Source: JAMZMI01 sp039970095 (GTDB taxonomy: Bacteria; Bacteroidota; Bacteroidia; Cytophagales; Cyclobacteriaceae). Taken from it: 64,000 bases of DNA. Shown here piece by piece: positions 52,784-61,327 of this stretch; within the stretch, counting starts at the first letter, position 1; the number at the start of each line of letters is the position of its first letter. The stretch lies in contig JBDVMP010000091.1 of the NCBI GenBank assembly GCA_039970095.1, positions 75,351 through 139,350 of the forward strand. The letters run 5' to 3'. A program made the position numbers and the translations under genes. The notes under the pieces were generated by a model. That model searched no databases and was not told the DNA's origin. It saw only the letters and a list, made by a program, of their open reading frames with translations.

Positions 52784-54523
52784 ATGGCATTTTTGCGCAA
52801 TCTATTAGCAACGCTACTCGGCCTTTTCATTTTCTGCATTTTTGGTTTTTTCATCCTTGTTGGAATCATTGGGATAGCTTCTTCATCAGAAGGAGTGCCA
52901 GAAGTGAAAAGTAATTCTGTTCTTTCTATCAATATGTCTGGCGTTCTTGTGGAAAGAACTGTCGACGATCCTTTGGCACAAGCTTTTGGTAATGGTCCAA
53001 GTCAGCTGGGTATTATGGACGCTTTGGACGCCATTCATGCTGCGAAGGACGATGATCGGATCAAAGGGATTTACATAGAGCCTATGTTTATGCAGGCTGG
53101 TCAGGCGTCATTACTGGAAATTAGGGACGCTCTGGTCGATTTTAAAACTAGCGGAAAGTTTATTTATGCATATGGTGAGTACATCAGCGAGAGCGATTAT
53201 TTGGTCGCTTCTGTTGCAGATACGCTTTTGTTAAACCCAGAGGGTTACCTTGAATTCAATGGACTTAATATATCGGTTACGTTCTTTAAAGGTTTGTTTG
53301 ACAAACTGGATATAGAGCCAGAGATTTTCAGGGTGGGCGAGTTCAAAAGCTACGTAGAGCCATTTGTCAGGAAATCGCTTAGTGAAGAAAACGAGCTTCA
53401 GTTGAGAGAACTGCTGGAGTCAATGCAATCGACATACCTCACGAATGTTGCAGCAAACACGAATACCAGTTTTTCTACACTTGAAAATATATCAGATAAG
53501 ATGCTGGCCTGGGAGCCTCAGGATGCCGAAAAGGTAGGGCTGGTGACCAGAACCGGATATGAAGATGAAATCAAAGCTATTATCCGATCAGCAATCAATA
53601 TTGATTCCGATGATGACATCAATTTCATTTCATTAAAAAAATACATCAAGACATTGACGGGAGATTATTCGTCAAATAAAGTTGCCGTGATCGTAGCTGA
53701 TGGAGATATAGTTTTCGGGTCTGCAGATGATGCGGTCGGGGGAGATCAATTTGCTGACGAGATCAGAAAAGCCCGTGAGAGCAGTTCTGTAAAGGCCATT
53801 GTGCTGAGAGTCAATTCGCCAGGGGGGAGTATGACAGCATCAGAACAAATCTGGAGAGAGATCATGCTCACCAAAGGTGTGAAGCCAGTTATTGCTTCCA
53901 TGTCCAATGTGGCTGCTTCAGGAGGCTACTACATAGCTGCGCCGTGCGATACCATAATAGCTCAACCCAACACTGTCACCGGATCGATTGGTATTTTTAG
54001 CATCCTTTACAATTTTGGAGACTTTCTGGATAACAAACTTGGCATTACCAACGATGTGGTAAAAACTGGAGAGTATTCGGATATTTTTACGGTAACCAGA
54101 TCACTGAATCAGCAGGAGAGGGCCATCATTCAGCGAAGGGTGGAAAATGGCTATGATACATTCATTGGGCGAGTGGCGCAGGGACGAAATATGACTCCCG
54201 AAGATGTGAAAAAAGTAGCAGGAGGGCGAGTGTGGACAGGAGCTCAAGCCTTAGAGTCAGGGCTGGTTGATTTGCTGGGGTCTTATGAGGATGCCATATA
54301 TCTGGCGGCTGCCAAAGCAGGAGTGGCTGATGACTATAGAGTGCGTTTTTATCCAGAGCAAAAAGAATTTCTGGAAAAAGTAATGGAGAACCTGGAAGAT
54401 GTGAGTGCAGGTGTTGTTATGGGGAAAGAAAATATTTTGACTCCATATTTGAAGAAAATTGAATCGCTGGAACGTATGCAGGGCCTTCAAGCCCGGATGC
54501 CCGGTGACCTGACAGTACAATAA
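52784..54523 (+). CDS. sppA: Signal peptide peptidase SppA (67K type)
   Basis: 579 residues, the long SppA form with two fused protease-like domains. N-terminal helix (residues 5-32) anchors it in the membrane. The catalytic lysine is Lys188 in RVGEFKSYVEPFVRKSLS, and the nucleophile is Ser379 in SNVAASGGYYIAAP. It degrades cleaved signal peptides or other membrane peptides in the periplasm. It is 29 bases upstream of bioB on the same strand. Confidence 0.93.
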   Translation: MAFLRNLLATLLGLFIFCIFGFFILVGIIGIASSSEGVPEVKSNSVLSINMSGVLVERTVDDPLAQAFGNGPSQLGIMDALDAIHAAKDDDRIKGIYIEPMFMQAGQASLLEIRDALVDFKTSGKFIYAYGEYISESDYLVASVADTLLLNPEGYLEFNGLNISVTFFKGLFDKLDIEPEIFRVGEFKSYVEPFVRKSLSEENELQLRELLESMQSTYLTNVAANTNTSFSTLENISDKMLAWEPQDAEKVGLVTRTGYEDEIKAIIRSAINIDSDDDINFISLKKYIKTLTGDYSSNKVAVIVADGDIVFGSADDAVGGDQFADEIRKARESSSVKAIVLRVNSPGGSMTASEQIWREIMLTKGVKPVIASMSNVAASGGYYIAAPCDTIIAQPNTVTGSIGIFSILYNFGDFLDNKLGITNDVVKTGEYSDIFTVTRSLNQQERAIIQRRVENGYDTFIGRVAQGRNMTPEDVKKVAGGRVWTGAQALESGLVDLLGSYEDAIYLAAAKAGVADDYRVRFYPEQKEFLEKVMENLEDVSAGVVMGKENILTPYLKKIESLERMQGLQARMPGDLTVQ

Positions 54524-54551
54524 AAAACTACCCTTTTAGAATAGAATAAAC

Positions 54552-55535
54552 ATGGAATTGAGAAACGACTGGACCAAGGAAGAGATAAAGGCAATTTTCG
54601 ATAAGCCCGTGCTTGAGCTTATTTATGAAGCGGCTACTGTGCATAGAGAGCATAATGATGCCTCAGAAGTTCAGGTCTGTACTTTACTTTCGATCAAAAC
54701 CGGCGGCTGTCCGGAAGATTGTGGTTATTGCCCACAGGCTGCTCGTTATCACACAGATGTGAAGGTTCAGAAATTGCTTGATGTTGATATGGTTTTGGAC
54801 AAGGCCAAACAGGCTAAGGACAATGGTAGTACCAGGTTTTGTATGGGCGCTGCTTGGAGAGAAGTGCGCGATAATAAAGACTTTGACAAGGTTATTCAGA
54901 TGGTTTCTGGAGTGAACTCTATGGGGCTTGAAGTATGCTGTACGCTCGGTATGCTTACCGAAGAGCAGGCGCAAAAACTTAAGGATGCCGGACTGTATGC
55001 GTACAACCACAACCTGGATACCTCGGAAGATCACTACGAAGAAATTATTACCACTCGCACATACGATGACCGGTTGGATACTATAGACAATGTGCGAAAG
55101 GCAGATATATCTGTTTGTTCTGGTGGAATCATCGGGATGGGAGAGACTAACGAAGACCGCATTGGTATGCTGCATACCCTGGCTACCATGGAAGAACACC
55201 CCGAGTCAGTGCCTGTCAACGCGCTAGTGCCTGTTCCCGGAACTCCTATGGAAGATCAGGAAAAAGTATCTGTTTGGGATATGGTTCGCATGATTGCTAC
55301 AGCCAGGATCATCATGCCAAGAGCCATGGTGAGACTATCAGCCGGGCGGGTGAGAATGAGCGTGGAAGAACAAGCGCTTTGCTTTTTGGCAGGCGCCAAT
55401 TCCATCTTTGCAGGTGATGAACTACTCACAACTCCGAACCCAGAAGTGGATCAGGATAAGCAAATGTTTCAAACACTTAACCTCAAACCAAGGGCATCAT
55501 TTAAAGGAGCTGCTGCAGAGAAATACGTGGCGTAA
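54552..55535 (+). CDS. bioB: Biotin synthase
   Basis: 327 residues, radical SAM TIM-barrel. The cluster motif is Cys53, Cys57 and Cys60 in GGCPEDCGYCPQAARY, and the second [2Fe-2S] ligands include the cysteine in STRFCMGAAW. CCTLGMLTEEQAQKL and YNHNLDTSEDHYEEI are typical. It inserts sulfur into dethiobiotin. No other bio genes are present. It may be cotranscribed with sppA. Lies before a 108-base gap without a recognised operator. Confidence 0.96.
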   Translation: MELRNDWTKEEIKAIFDKPVLELIYEAATVHREHNDASEVQVCTLLSIKTGGCPEDCGYCPQAARYHTDVKVQKLLDVDMVLDKAKQAKDNGSTRFCMGAAWREVRDNKDFDKVIQMVSGVNSMGLEVCCTLGMLTEEQAQKLKDAGLYAYNHNLDTSEDHYEEIITTRTYDDRLDTIDNVRKADISVCSGGIIGMGETNEDRIGMLHTLATMEEHPESVPVNALVPVPGTPMEDQEKVSVWDMVRMIATARIIMPRAMVRLSAGRVRMSVEEQALCFLAGANSIFAGDELLTTPNPEVDQDKQMFQTLNLKPRASFKGAAAEKYVA

Positions 55536-55643
55536 ATCGAATAACCGGCATATTTTAGTATGATATAGGTCATAGGATTGGAGGAGGGTTCTCACTACCT
55601 TCTGGGTAAGAAATAAGAGAATTTAAACTTAAATCCTACTGTC

Positions 55644-56402
55644 ATGAAAATGCTAGATGAAGTCTGGTTTCAGACATTTAACTTTTTGGGCTTGGCGTGC
55701 ATAGTGCTGAGCATGTTTTTTATTTTGGTTTACTATGTTCAGTTTTTTGGACTGAATAGTAGAACCGAAAAGTATCGTTTTGCAACTCAAAACGAATCTA
55801 AAGTGCTGAGGAAATCATCCAATATGCTAGCTTTTGGTATTGGCTTTTTTTCCTTCGTATGGATTTCAAAAGCCGTAGGTCTGGTGGATGGTTATACCTA
55901 TATCTTCATTGGATTCTTTGCTTTTTTGATAGGCCTTTCTATAGGATATGGACTCTGGGCATATTTGAAATATTACTACCCGTTCATATTAGAGAAAAGA
56001 TTGCATAAAATCAGATTTAGTCCTATGAAATCCCCTCATCATGGTCGTCCTATGAGACTGTTGAATGAAAATGAAGAGGATACCCATCTGACTCAGCAAA
56101 TGATTGATGAGGAGGGTACTCAAACCGTAGATTATGACGTTTGGATCGATGAGGTCAATCAACACAAGGTGATAGAAAAGTATGACACCCATTTCCATGC
56201 TTTGGTTTGTGAAAATTGCAACTACAGAACCATGAAAGAAAAAAATGAGGAAGTTGTGGAGTCACCGACTCAGTACAAAGAGGGGCTACTCTTGAAACAT
56301 TATGAGTGTACGTACTGCGGTCATCACCTGCATAAAGAAGTTGTGCTGTCAAGCTACGGGGAAGAAAGTAAGCTGGAAAAAGCAACCCTGAGTCATTCTT
56401 GA
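55644..56402 (+). CDS. Membrane protein with C-terminal zinc-ribbon-like cysteines
   Basis: 252 residues. Three hydrophobic segments: about 12-35 (LGLACIVLSMFFILVYYVQF), 62-80 and 85-108. The soluble tail has HALVCENCNYRTM and YECTYCGHHLH, two CxxC pairs forming a zinc-ribbon or rubredoxin-like site. I do not recognise a named family. ATG at 55644 is 108 bases after bioB. Function unknown; a metal-binding regulator or assembly factor of a membrane complex is possible. Confidence 0.7.
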   Translation: MKMLDEVWFQTFNFLGLACIVLSMFFILVYYVQFFGLNSRTEKYRFATQNESKVLRKSSNMLAFGIGFFSFVWISKAVGLVDGYTYIFIGFFAFLIGLSIGYGLWAYLKYYYPFILEKRLHKIRFSPMKSPHHGRPMRLLNENEEDTHLTQQMIDEEGTQTVDYDVWIDEVNQHKVIEKYDTHFHALVCENCNYRTMKEKNEEVVESPTQYKEGLLLKHYECTYCGHHLHKEVVLSSYGEESKLEKATLSHS

Positions 56403-56495
56403 GGGTTGATCTGGATTGAGGTGTTAGAAATATTCTTGCTGCAAGAATGGAGATTGGGGTTAATGCGGCAATAGGATTGAGTTGATAAGGTAAAT

Positions 56496-56519
56496 AAGCC
56501 CCTGACGGATCAGGGGCTT
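56496..56519 (-). terminator. Terminator of the small lipoprotein gene
   Basis: AAGCCCCTGA (56496-56505) and TCAGGGGCTT (56510-56519) form a perfect 10-bp stem with a 4-base loop, followed on the minus strand by TTATTTA. It lies 6 bases beyond the stop of the 64-residue lipoprotein gene. Confidence 0.85.
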
Positions 56520-56525
56520 GAAGTG

Positions 56526-56720
56526 TTATTCGGCCATCACAGAATCTACTTCTGCAATTACTGTATCCATTTCCACAGCCATTGAGTCTACAACTGCTTC
56601 TACTGTATCTACTACAGCTTCCATTGTTGGCTCTTCGGCAACTTCTTCGGTTGTTTTACTAGGAGAACTGCATGCACCTAGTGCTACTACAAGTCCTAAA
56701 ATTATAAGTTTTCTGTTCAT
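56526..56720 (-). CDS. Small acidic lipoprotein
   Basis: 64 residues. MNRKLIILGLVVALGACSS is a lipoprotein signal with lipobox LGAC. The mature 47 residues are highly acidic and almost without hydrophobic core apart from a repeated pattern (VVDTVEAVVDSMAVEMDTVI), possibly helical. No family known. It is followed directly by a strong terminator, indicating a single-gene transcript, and preceded by a 162-base gap. It resembles small abundant structural lipoproteins in size only. Confidence 0.68.
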   Translation of the reverse strand: MNRKLIILGLVVALGACSSPSKTTEEVAEEPTMEAVVDTVEAVVDSMAVEMDTVIAEVDSVMAE

Positions 56721-56882
56721 CCCAAAAGGTTAGTTAAGGGTTCAATTACCATCTATTTTCAATGAAATCAAAATTTAGCAGTGTAAATATTAAAGTATTG
56801 TTGAAATGTTTGTGATATTCATAATTTTACCCCGTATTGGATTGAAAATTATTTAGAGAATTTAGAGGCGGGAAGAGGCTTT

Positions 56883-57818
56883 TTAGTATCCGTGTACTTT
56901 TTCGTACTCCTTGTATACATACCCTGTTAAGCCAGCGAAGGATCCGGCCCCTTTCCAGATGAATCTGAGCGTATGTACCAAACCTGCTTTTCCCCTGAAA
57001 ATGTAGACAGGAAAGGTGACTATTGCCAAAAAGAAATGGAGTAGACCATAAAGGCTTTCAGAGAATAGGGCACTCAGGTAGGTTTTTTTTAGCCGCCGGC
57101 GCAGTGTACGGCAATTGGTATGTCTGAATGCTCTTTTCAAAAGCCAGTTGACAGACATTCGCGAAAGCGGAATTGATTCTTTGATCAAGTTATCGTTAAC
57201 CCAGATTATTTTGGCTCCCTTTTCAGTTGCTTCTGTGAAAAGATAGGTGTCAGACGAGCCACTGAGGTTGAGTGCGGGGTGAAATCTTAATCCCATTTTC
57301 ACACAGATGAGGTTGAGGTCAAAGATGACGTTGCTTGTGCTGGCCGCTGTTCTTACCGTACCAGTTGGGATGTTTGGTCGTTCGAAAAATTTACCGCGCA
57401 GAATCCATTGAGGTGTATCTTTTGGTAGAATTCGAGCTACACGACCGACGACCACCTGGGCCTGATGTTTTTCTTTTTGCTCCAGCATGGCTTCCAGCCA
57501 ATTGGGCTCCACTTCCTCATCGTCATCTATAAAGGCCAGTAGGTCAGCCTTTGATTCGAGAGCTCGCTCGATGATCGCATTCCGCATAAAAACAATTCCA
57601 CGGTTGCTCTCCACAAAATATTCCGTTTCTATTGGGAGCCGCTTCTCAAAGGTCTTGGTAATTTCTTCAGCGCTCTTTTTTGGGTCATTGTCAGCTACGA
57701 GCAACTTTGCTACATAGCCATCTGGGATTTTGAGTCGTTCGAATGATTGGAGACAATCTTCGAGCATTTTTGGCCTGTTGAAGGTGCCAAGTCCAATTAC
57801 AATTAGCTTATCTGACAT
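56883..57818 (-). CDS. Glycosyltransferase family 2
   Basis: 311 residues, GT-A fold. N-terminus KLIVIGLGTFNRPKMLEDCL; the nucleotide aspartate in KLLVADNDPK; RGIVFMRNAIIERALESKAD; and the DxD-type motif FIDDDEEVEPNWLEAML. C-terminal hydrophobic helix around LLHFFLAIVTFPVYIF suggests membrane attachment. Its sugar is unknown. Not adjacent to the main polysaccharide cluster; 42 bases after the outer-membrane protein gene, with the opposite-strand neighbours far. Confidence 0.88.
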   Translation of the reverse strand: MSDKLIVIGLGTFNRPKMLEDCLQSFERLKIPDGYVAKLLVADNDPKKSAEEITKTFEKRLPIETEYFVESNRGIVFMRNAIIERALESKADLLAFIDDDEEVEPNWLEAMLEQKEKHQAQVVVGRVARILPKDTPQWILRGKFFERPNIPTGTVRTAASTSNVIFDLNLICVKMGLRFHPALNLSGSSDTYLFTEATEKGAKIIWVNDNLIKESIPLSRMSVNWLLKRAFRHTNCRTLRRRLKKTYLSALFSESLYGLLHFFLAIVTFPVYIFRGKAGLVHTLRFIWKGAGSFAGLTGYVYKEYEKVHGY

Positions 57819-57860
57819 TGCGACTGTGAGGGTTGCGGTGCAATATTAGTAAGAGTAAGA

Positions 57861-58553
57861 CTACTTTCCTCTGAGTTTTACTCCGAGAGATATTTCAACA
57901 CCCTCCAGTTGGGTAGTGGCAGTATCGAAAGTGGCTTGTTTCGTTGTGATTTCTGAGCCTACAGTACCTCCTGAATAGCTCCCTGCCAGAGCTGAGTCCG
58001 ATTCTCCTTTCAGGTATTGAATCTCAGCAGCTATGGCAAACTTATTGTTGATTTGGTATTCTATTTCTGTTCCTGCCATCCAGCCAAAGCCCGGTTTTGA
58101 GTTCATTTTCATATTAGAGGTGGCTACATCCCAGTTTTCATATTCCGAGATGGCTCTGTCGAGGTTGCCTTTGTTTATTCTAGAGTTGGCATGCCAGATA
58201 AAAAAACCGCCCGCCAGCAATTTAACTGTGATAGGACCTCCTCCGACACTAAGGGTGGCCTGCCCCGGTATCAGTACGGACCAGTTGGGGCCAGTGAGCG
58301 GTTTGTCAGACTCGAAAGGTAAGCCCGACATGCTCAATCCGGGGATGCTGTAGAGCGTAAATCCTGTTTCTAAACCTACCAATCCGCCGATACCTACTCC
58401 ACGAATGGAAAATGGGCTGATAGGAGCCGATATGTACCCGTTTTTGGGAACCAGGTATGAGAATGAGATGCCCTGAGCGGAAGATATTTCGCTCTGCAAT
58501 AGGAAGATTGCTAAAGCCGAGAAGGAGAGTAATAGTTTTTTAATGCTAGTCAT
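57861..58553 (-). CDS. Outer-membrane-like protein of unknown function
   Basis: 230 residues with signal peptide (LLLSFSALAIFLLQSEISSAQ). Alternating strands (ITVKLLAGGFFIWHANSRIN, FGWMAGTEIEYQINNKFAIA, EGVEISLGVKLRGK) look like an 8-stranded barrel. No family recognised. A -7-like box lies about 45 bases upstream. It precedes the GT2 gene on the same strand. Confidence 0.65.
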   Translation of the reverse strand: MTSIKKLLLSFSALAIFLLQSEISSAQGISFSYLVPKNGYISAPISPFSIRGVGIGGLVGLETGFTLYSIPGLSMSGLPFESDKPLTGPNWSVLIPGQATLSVGGGPITVKLLAGGFFIWHANSRINKGNLDRAISEYENWDVATSNMKMNSKPGFGWMAGTEIEYQINNKFAIAAEIQYLKGESDSALAGSYSGGTVGSEITTKQATFDTATTQLEGVEISLGVKLRGK

Positions 58554-58595
58554 ATTTGGTCAGGAAGTCCTGATGTTTTTCTTTTGGAATATATC

Positions 58596-58603
58596 CAAAA
58601 GTA
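58596..58603 (-). promoter_or_regulatory. Candidate -7 box upstream of the outer-membrane-like protein
   Basis: Minus strand TACTTTTG, an exact TAnnTTTG, about 42 bases before the ATG. No TTG at the -33 distance. Confidence 0.35.
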
Positions 58604-58662
58604 TTAATTACGGATACTTTATAATTCATGCTTAGAATCATGTATGAATCTCCCAAGAGCTC

Positions 58663-58815
58663 TTATTCAATGACCATTACTACGTCATTTTCCAGATTAA
58701 TGAACTGATTGTGAGAGTTCATTGCCAGCGCTTGTAAAACAGCAAATACCAGGGATACAAATTCGATAAATACGTGGGTCGGAGAGAGGCGTTTTAGGTG
58801 TTGTTTTATTTTCAT
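58663..58815 (-). CDS. 50-residue membrane-anchor-like ORF coupled to the DUF4202 gene
   Basis: Starts MKIKQHLKRLSPTHVFIEFV, with a hydrophobic segment (about residues 16-31) and a polar tail ending VVMVIE. Its ATG overlaps the DUF4202 stop as ATGA, a sign of translational coupling. The segment recalls the N-terminal anchor of longer Bacteroidota proteins in which the helix ends ALALNSWRE-like; here that part reads ALAMNSHNQ. It could be a genuine small protein or the remnant of a longer one. Too short for most ORF callers. Confidence 0.4.
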   Translation of the reverse strand: MKIKQHLKRLSPTHVFIEFVSLVFAVLQALAMNSHNQFINLENDVVMVIE

Positions 58816-59396
58816 ACTGACAATGCTTTTGAAATTAACGTGCTCGTTGCTGGGGATAGAGAAAGTTTTTGAGCCGCCACATGACCATTTTCTGACATTT
58901 TACCCCAGGTCTTCTGCAATATGCTAATCATCTTGTTTTCATCTTTGCCTTGGGCAAAATCGTCAATATAGAATTTGAGAAAAACCAAACAGATGACATC
59001 TTCGAGTGTTTGTGTATCTGGATTGGATTTTAGTCCCTTTTTCATCAGCAGATCTTTTACTGTTTTGATTTTATCTTCTGAATAATTGTGCTTTTTCATT
59101 ATCTCCTCAACGATGCTGGCGTGCATCATTTTGAGTTGAGTTCTCCATTGCAAATATCCTTTTCTATCCATGGGGTAGTCTGACCTGTGTATGGCCCAAC
59201 GCTTAATGTGCTGACTTCTGGCTGCTATCTGCAATTCTTCATTAGCATGCTCATTGAAACTGGTGAGAGCGGCGCTCATTCTTTGTCCATACAGGAGTTC
59301 TTTAGGGATTTTTTCACCTTCACACACTTCAAGGTTCGGGTCTTGAGCATTGATTTCATCTATCGCTTCGAAAACCTTATCTAGCTTACTATCCAT
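58812..59396 (-). CDS. DUF4202 domain protein
   Basis: 194 residues, soluble, no signal. Family features: FEAIDEINAQDPN at the start, RQHIKRWAIHRSDYPMDRKG (here SQHIKRWAIHRSDYPM) and TLEDVICLVFLKFYIDDFA. Histidines and aspartates in these helices are conserved in DUF4202, resembling an HD-type arrangement, but no activity is established. It follows the transglutaminase gene by 62 bases on the same strand and overlaps the 50-residue ORF. Confidence 0.85.
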   Translation of the reverse strand: MDSKLDKVFEAIDEINAQDPNLEVCEGEKIPKELLYGQRMSAALTSFNEHANEELQIAARSQHIKRWAIHRSDYPMDRKGYLQWRTQLKMMHASIVEEIMKKHNYSEDKIKTVKDLLMKKGLKSNPDTQTLEDVICLVFLKFYIDDFAQGKDENKMISILQKTWGKMSENGHVAAQKLSLSPATSTLISKALSV

Positions 59397-59458
59397 GGTT
59401 TAAAGTTAGAATAAAAACCAGACGAACGGGATGAACAGAACAGGCAATAATTATTTTA

Positions 59459-60274
59459 TCAGGAAGCCTCGATTTTAACTGAAGTGGTAAGCAGGTCATT
59501 TTTTTCTCCTCGAAATGAACCCTGGACGGGCATGGTGTTGGACGGGTGGTAGCTGGTAGCCAGAGGGATGTAAGCGTGGGTAGTTAACAGTCCACTTGAT
59601 GGATCTACTCCTATCCATCCGGCCCCTGTTACCCACACTTCTGCCCAGGCATGCAGCTCATGACCTATCAGTTCGGGGTTGTATCCATACCCGCTCACGA
59701 ACCTGGCCGGAAGGTCATAAGATCTCACTACCTGAATAAAAAACCAAGCCAGATCCCTACATGATCCCTTTTTGTTTACAAAACATTCATTTGGACTGAC
59801 AAGTTGGCTATCGTAATTAGCTTCGTGTTTCCAGGAGCTGTTGATCTCTCGTGCCAGCATGGTCATGAAGGTGATAATATCAGTGGAAGTGATAGACCAT
59901 ATATCCTCACTCCATGATTTGATTTCGCTAGAAAGCTCCACCTTTTCGGTAAAGGGGAGTAAGGATTTTATGTGATCGTTTTTCGGGTTTTCCTCAACTA
60001 AAAAATCAAAGGGATTGAACTCATGTGTCTTGGCTGATACGAGGGTTTCAACGGTCATTTGCGTGATAGGGTCATTGAACCAGCATTGATAGTAGATGTT
60101 TCCTTCGGCATCTATGCGCTGGGCCAGACCCGCTGGCTCAGGGAGTACTTTGATTTTAAACTCTTTTAAAGAAATATAAGGTCTATAGCACGGATGAAAA
60201 TAAAAGTGCTGCGGCTCTATGAAAACCTCACTGGAATATGAATAGTGGCTTTTGTGCTCAATTTTTAAATTCAT
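59459..60274 (-). CDS. Transglutaminase-like cysteine peptidase family protein
   Basis: 271 residues: an N-terminal beta-domain (LKIEHKSHYSYSSEVFIEPQ, the usual transglutaminase_N start) followed by the papain-like core. Catalytic triad visible: Cys172 in KKGSCRDLAWFFI, His208 in ELHAWAEVWV and Asp224 in GVDPSSG. No signal peptide, so cytoplasmic. Last of three genes with alpha-E and ATP-grasp proteins; this trio recurs in bacteria and is predicted to act on a peptide ligated by the ATP-grasp enzyme. Confidence 0.92.
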   Translation of the reverse strand: MNLKIEHKSHYSYSSEVFIEPQHFYFHPCYRPYISLKEFKIKVLPEPAGLAQRIDAEGNIYYQCWFNDPITQMTVETLVSAKTHEFNPFDFLVEENPKNDHIKSLLPFTEKVELSSEIKSWSEDIWSITSTDIITFMTMLAREINSSWKHEANYDSQLVSPNECFVNKKGSCRDLAWFFIQVVRSYDLPARFVSGYGYNPELIGHELHAWAEVWVTGAGWIGVDPSSGLLTTHAYIPLATSYHPSNTMPVQGSFRGEKNDLLTTSVKIEAS

Positions 60275-60328
60275 GGTTTTCGAGCTGATGAGTTTCTTAA
60301 TGAAACTGTTATTTGCAAAAAAGGCAAT

Positions 60329-61309
60329 TTACTCTTGAGCTTGATCGTCGGGAGTGTAGTTGGGTCTAATTTTAAAATATTGCTCATATACAGCTTCCGC
60401 TATTTCATTTAGGGTGATTTGAAGTCCATCAAGGTATTCGTGTAGGCCTATTTTAAAGATGTCATTGATGTCTGCATACTCTAGTTTGGATCGGAGGTTA
60501 CCGATGGCCTTTTCTGCTTGGTTTGAAAACCCTCTTTTCGATTCTGATATTTCATGCAGGCAATCTTCCACGTTGGAAAGACAAAATAGAATCGATCTTG
60601 GAAAATATCTGTCAAGGATGAGGAACTCTACTATGTGAGGAGCGGAGAGACTGTGATGTGCCTGTCTGTAAGCGTTGAATCCGCTGACTGATTTGAGGAG
60701 TGCATTCCAGTGCAAGAAGTCAAGAGGAGTACCTACTTCTTCTAAGGATGGAAGCAAAATGTGATATTTTACATCGAGAATACGTGATGTTTTATCTGCA
60801 CGCTCCAGGTATTGTCCCATTTGGGTGAAATACCACCCCTGAGTTCTGGGAATGGTATCATAAGCCAGTCCGTTTATCTGCTGAATCTTTTTCTTTATCT
60901 CACTAAAGCAATGGTTGGGGTCTTCCTTTTCCCATATTTTCCTTTTAGTCGCATTTTGGATGTAGAAGTGCAGTTCATTCAATATTTCCCAGGTTTCCTT
61001 CGGGATACTTTCTCTCACAATTCGGGCATTTTCCCTTGCGCTCTTAATGGTTGAAATGATTGCGTTGGGGTTTCGCTTGTCAAAGGTTAAAAAGAAAATG
61101 GCATTTTCCCTGTTGAATTCATTGCCAAAGAGCTCCACGTACTTTTCCCTATCCCCAGTGGCGGCAATCAACGGCTCCCATTGTTCTTTTACATCCGGAG
61201 GTAGGTCTATTGATAAATTATAATTAACATCAATAAATCTGGCGTAATTTCCAGCCCTTTCTATATATCTACCCAACCAAAACAGGCAATCTGCAACCCT
61301 ACTTAACAT
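60329..61309 (-). CDS. Alpha-E domain protein
   Basis: 326 residues, all-helical. Starts MLSRVADCLFWLGRYIERAG, the diagnostic beginning of the alpha-E family, and has YFTQMGQYLERADKTSRILD in the middle with FNAYRQAHH. Nothing known about activity; it always accompanies circularly permuted ATP-grasp proteins and sometimes is fused to them. Lies 18 bases after the ATP-grasp gene and 54 bases before the transglutaminase gene. Confidence 0.92.
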   Translation of the reverse strand: MLSRVADCLFWLGRYIERAGNYARFIDVNYNLSIDLPPDVKEQWEPLIAATGDREKYVELFGNEFNRENAIFFLTFDKRNPNAIISTIKSARENARIVRESIPKETWEILNELHFYIQNATKRKIWEKEDPNHCFSEIKKKIQQINGLAYDTIPRTQGWYFTQMGQYLERADKTSRILDVKYHILLPSLEEVGTPLDFLHWNALLKSVSGFNAYRQAHHSLSAPHIVEFLILDRYFPRSILFCLSNVEDCLHEISESKRGFSNQAEKAIGNLRSKLEYADINDIFKIGLHEYLDGLQITLNEIAEAVYEQYFKIRPNYTPDDQAQE

Positions 61310-61327
61310 CTTATAAAACTATTTTAA

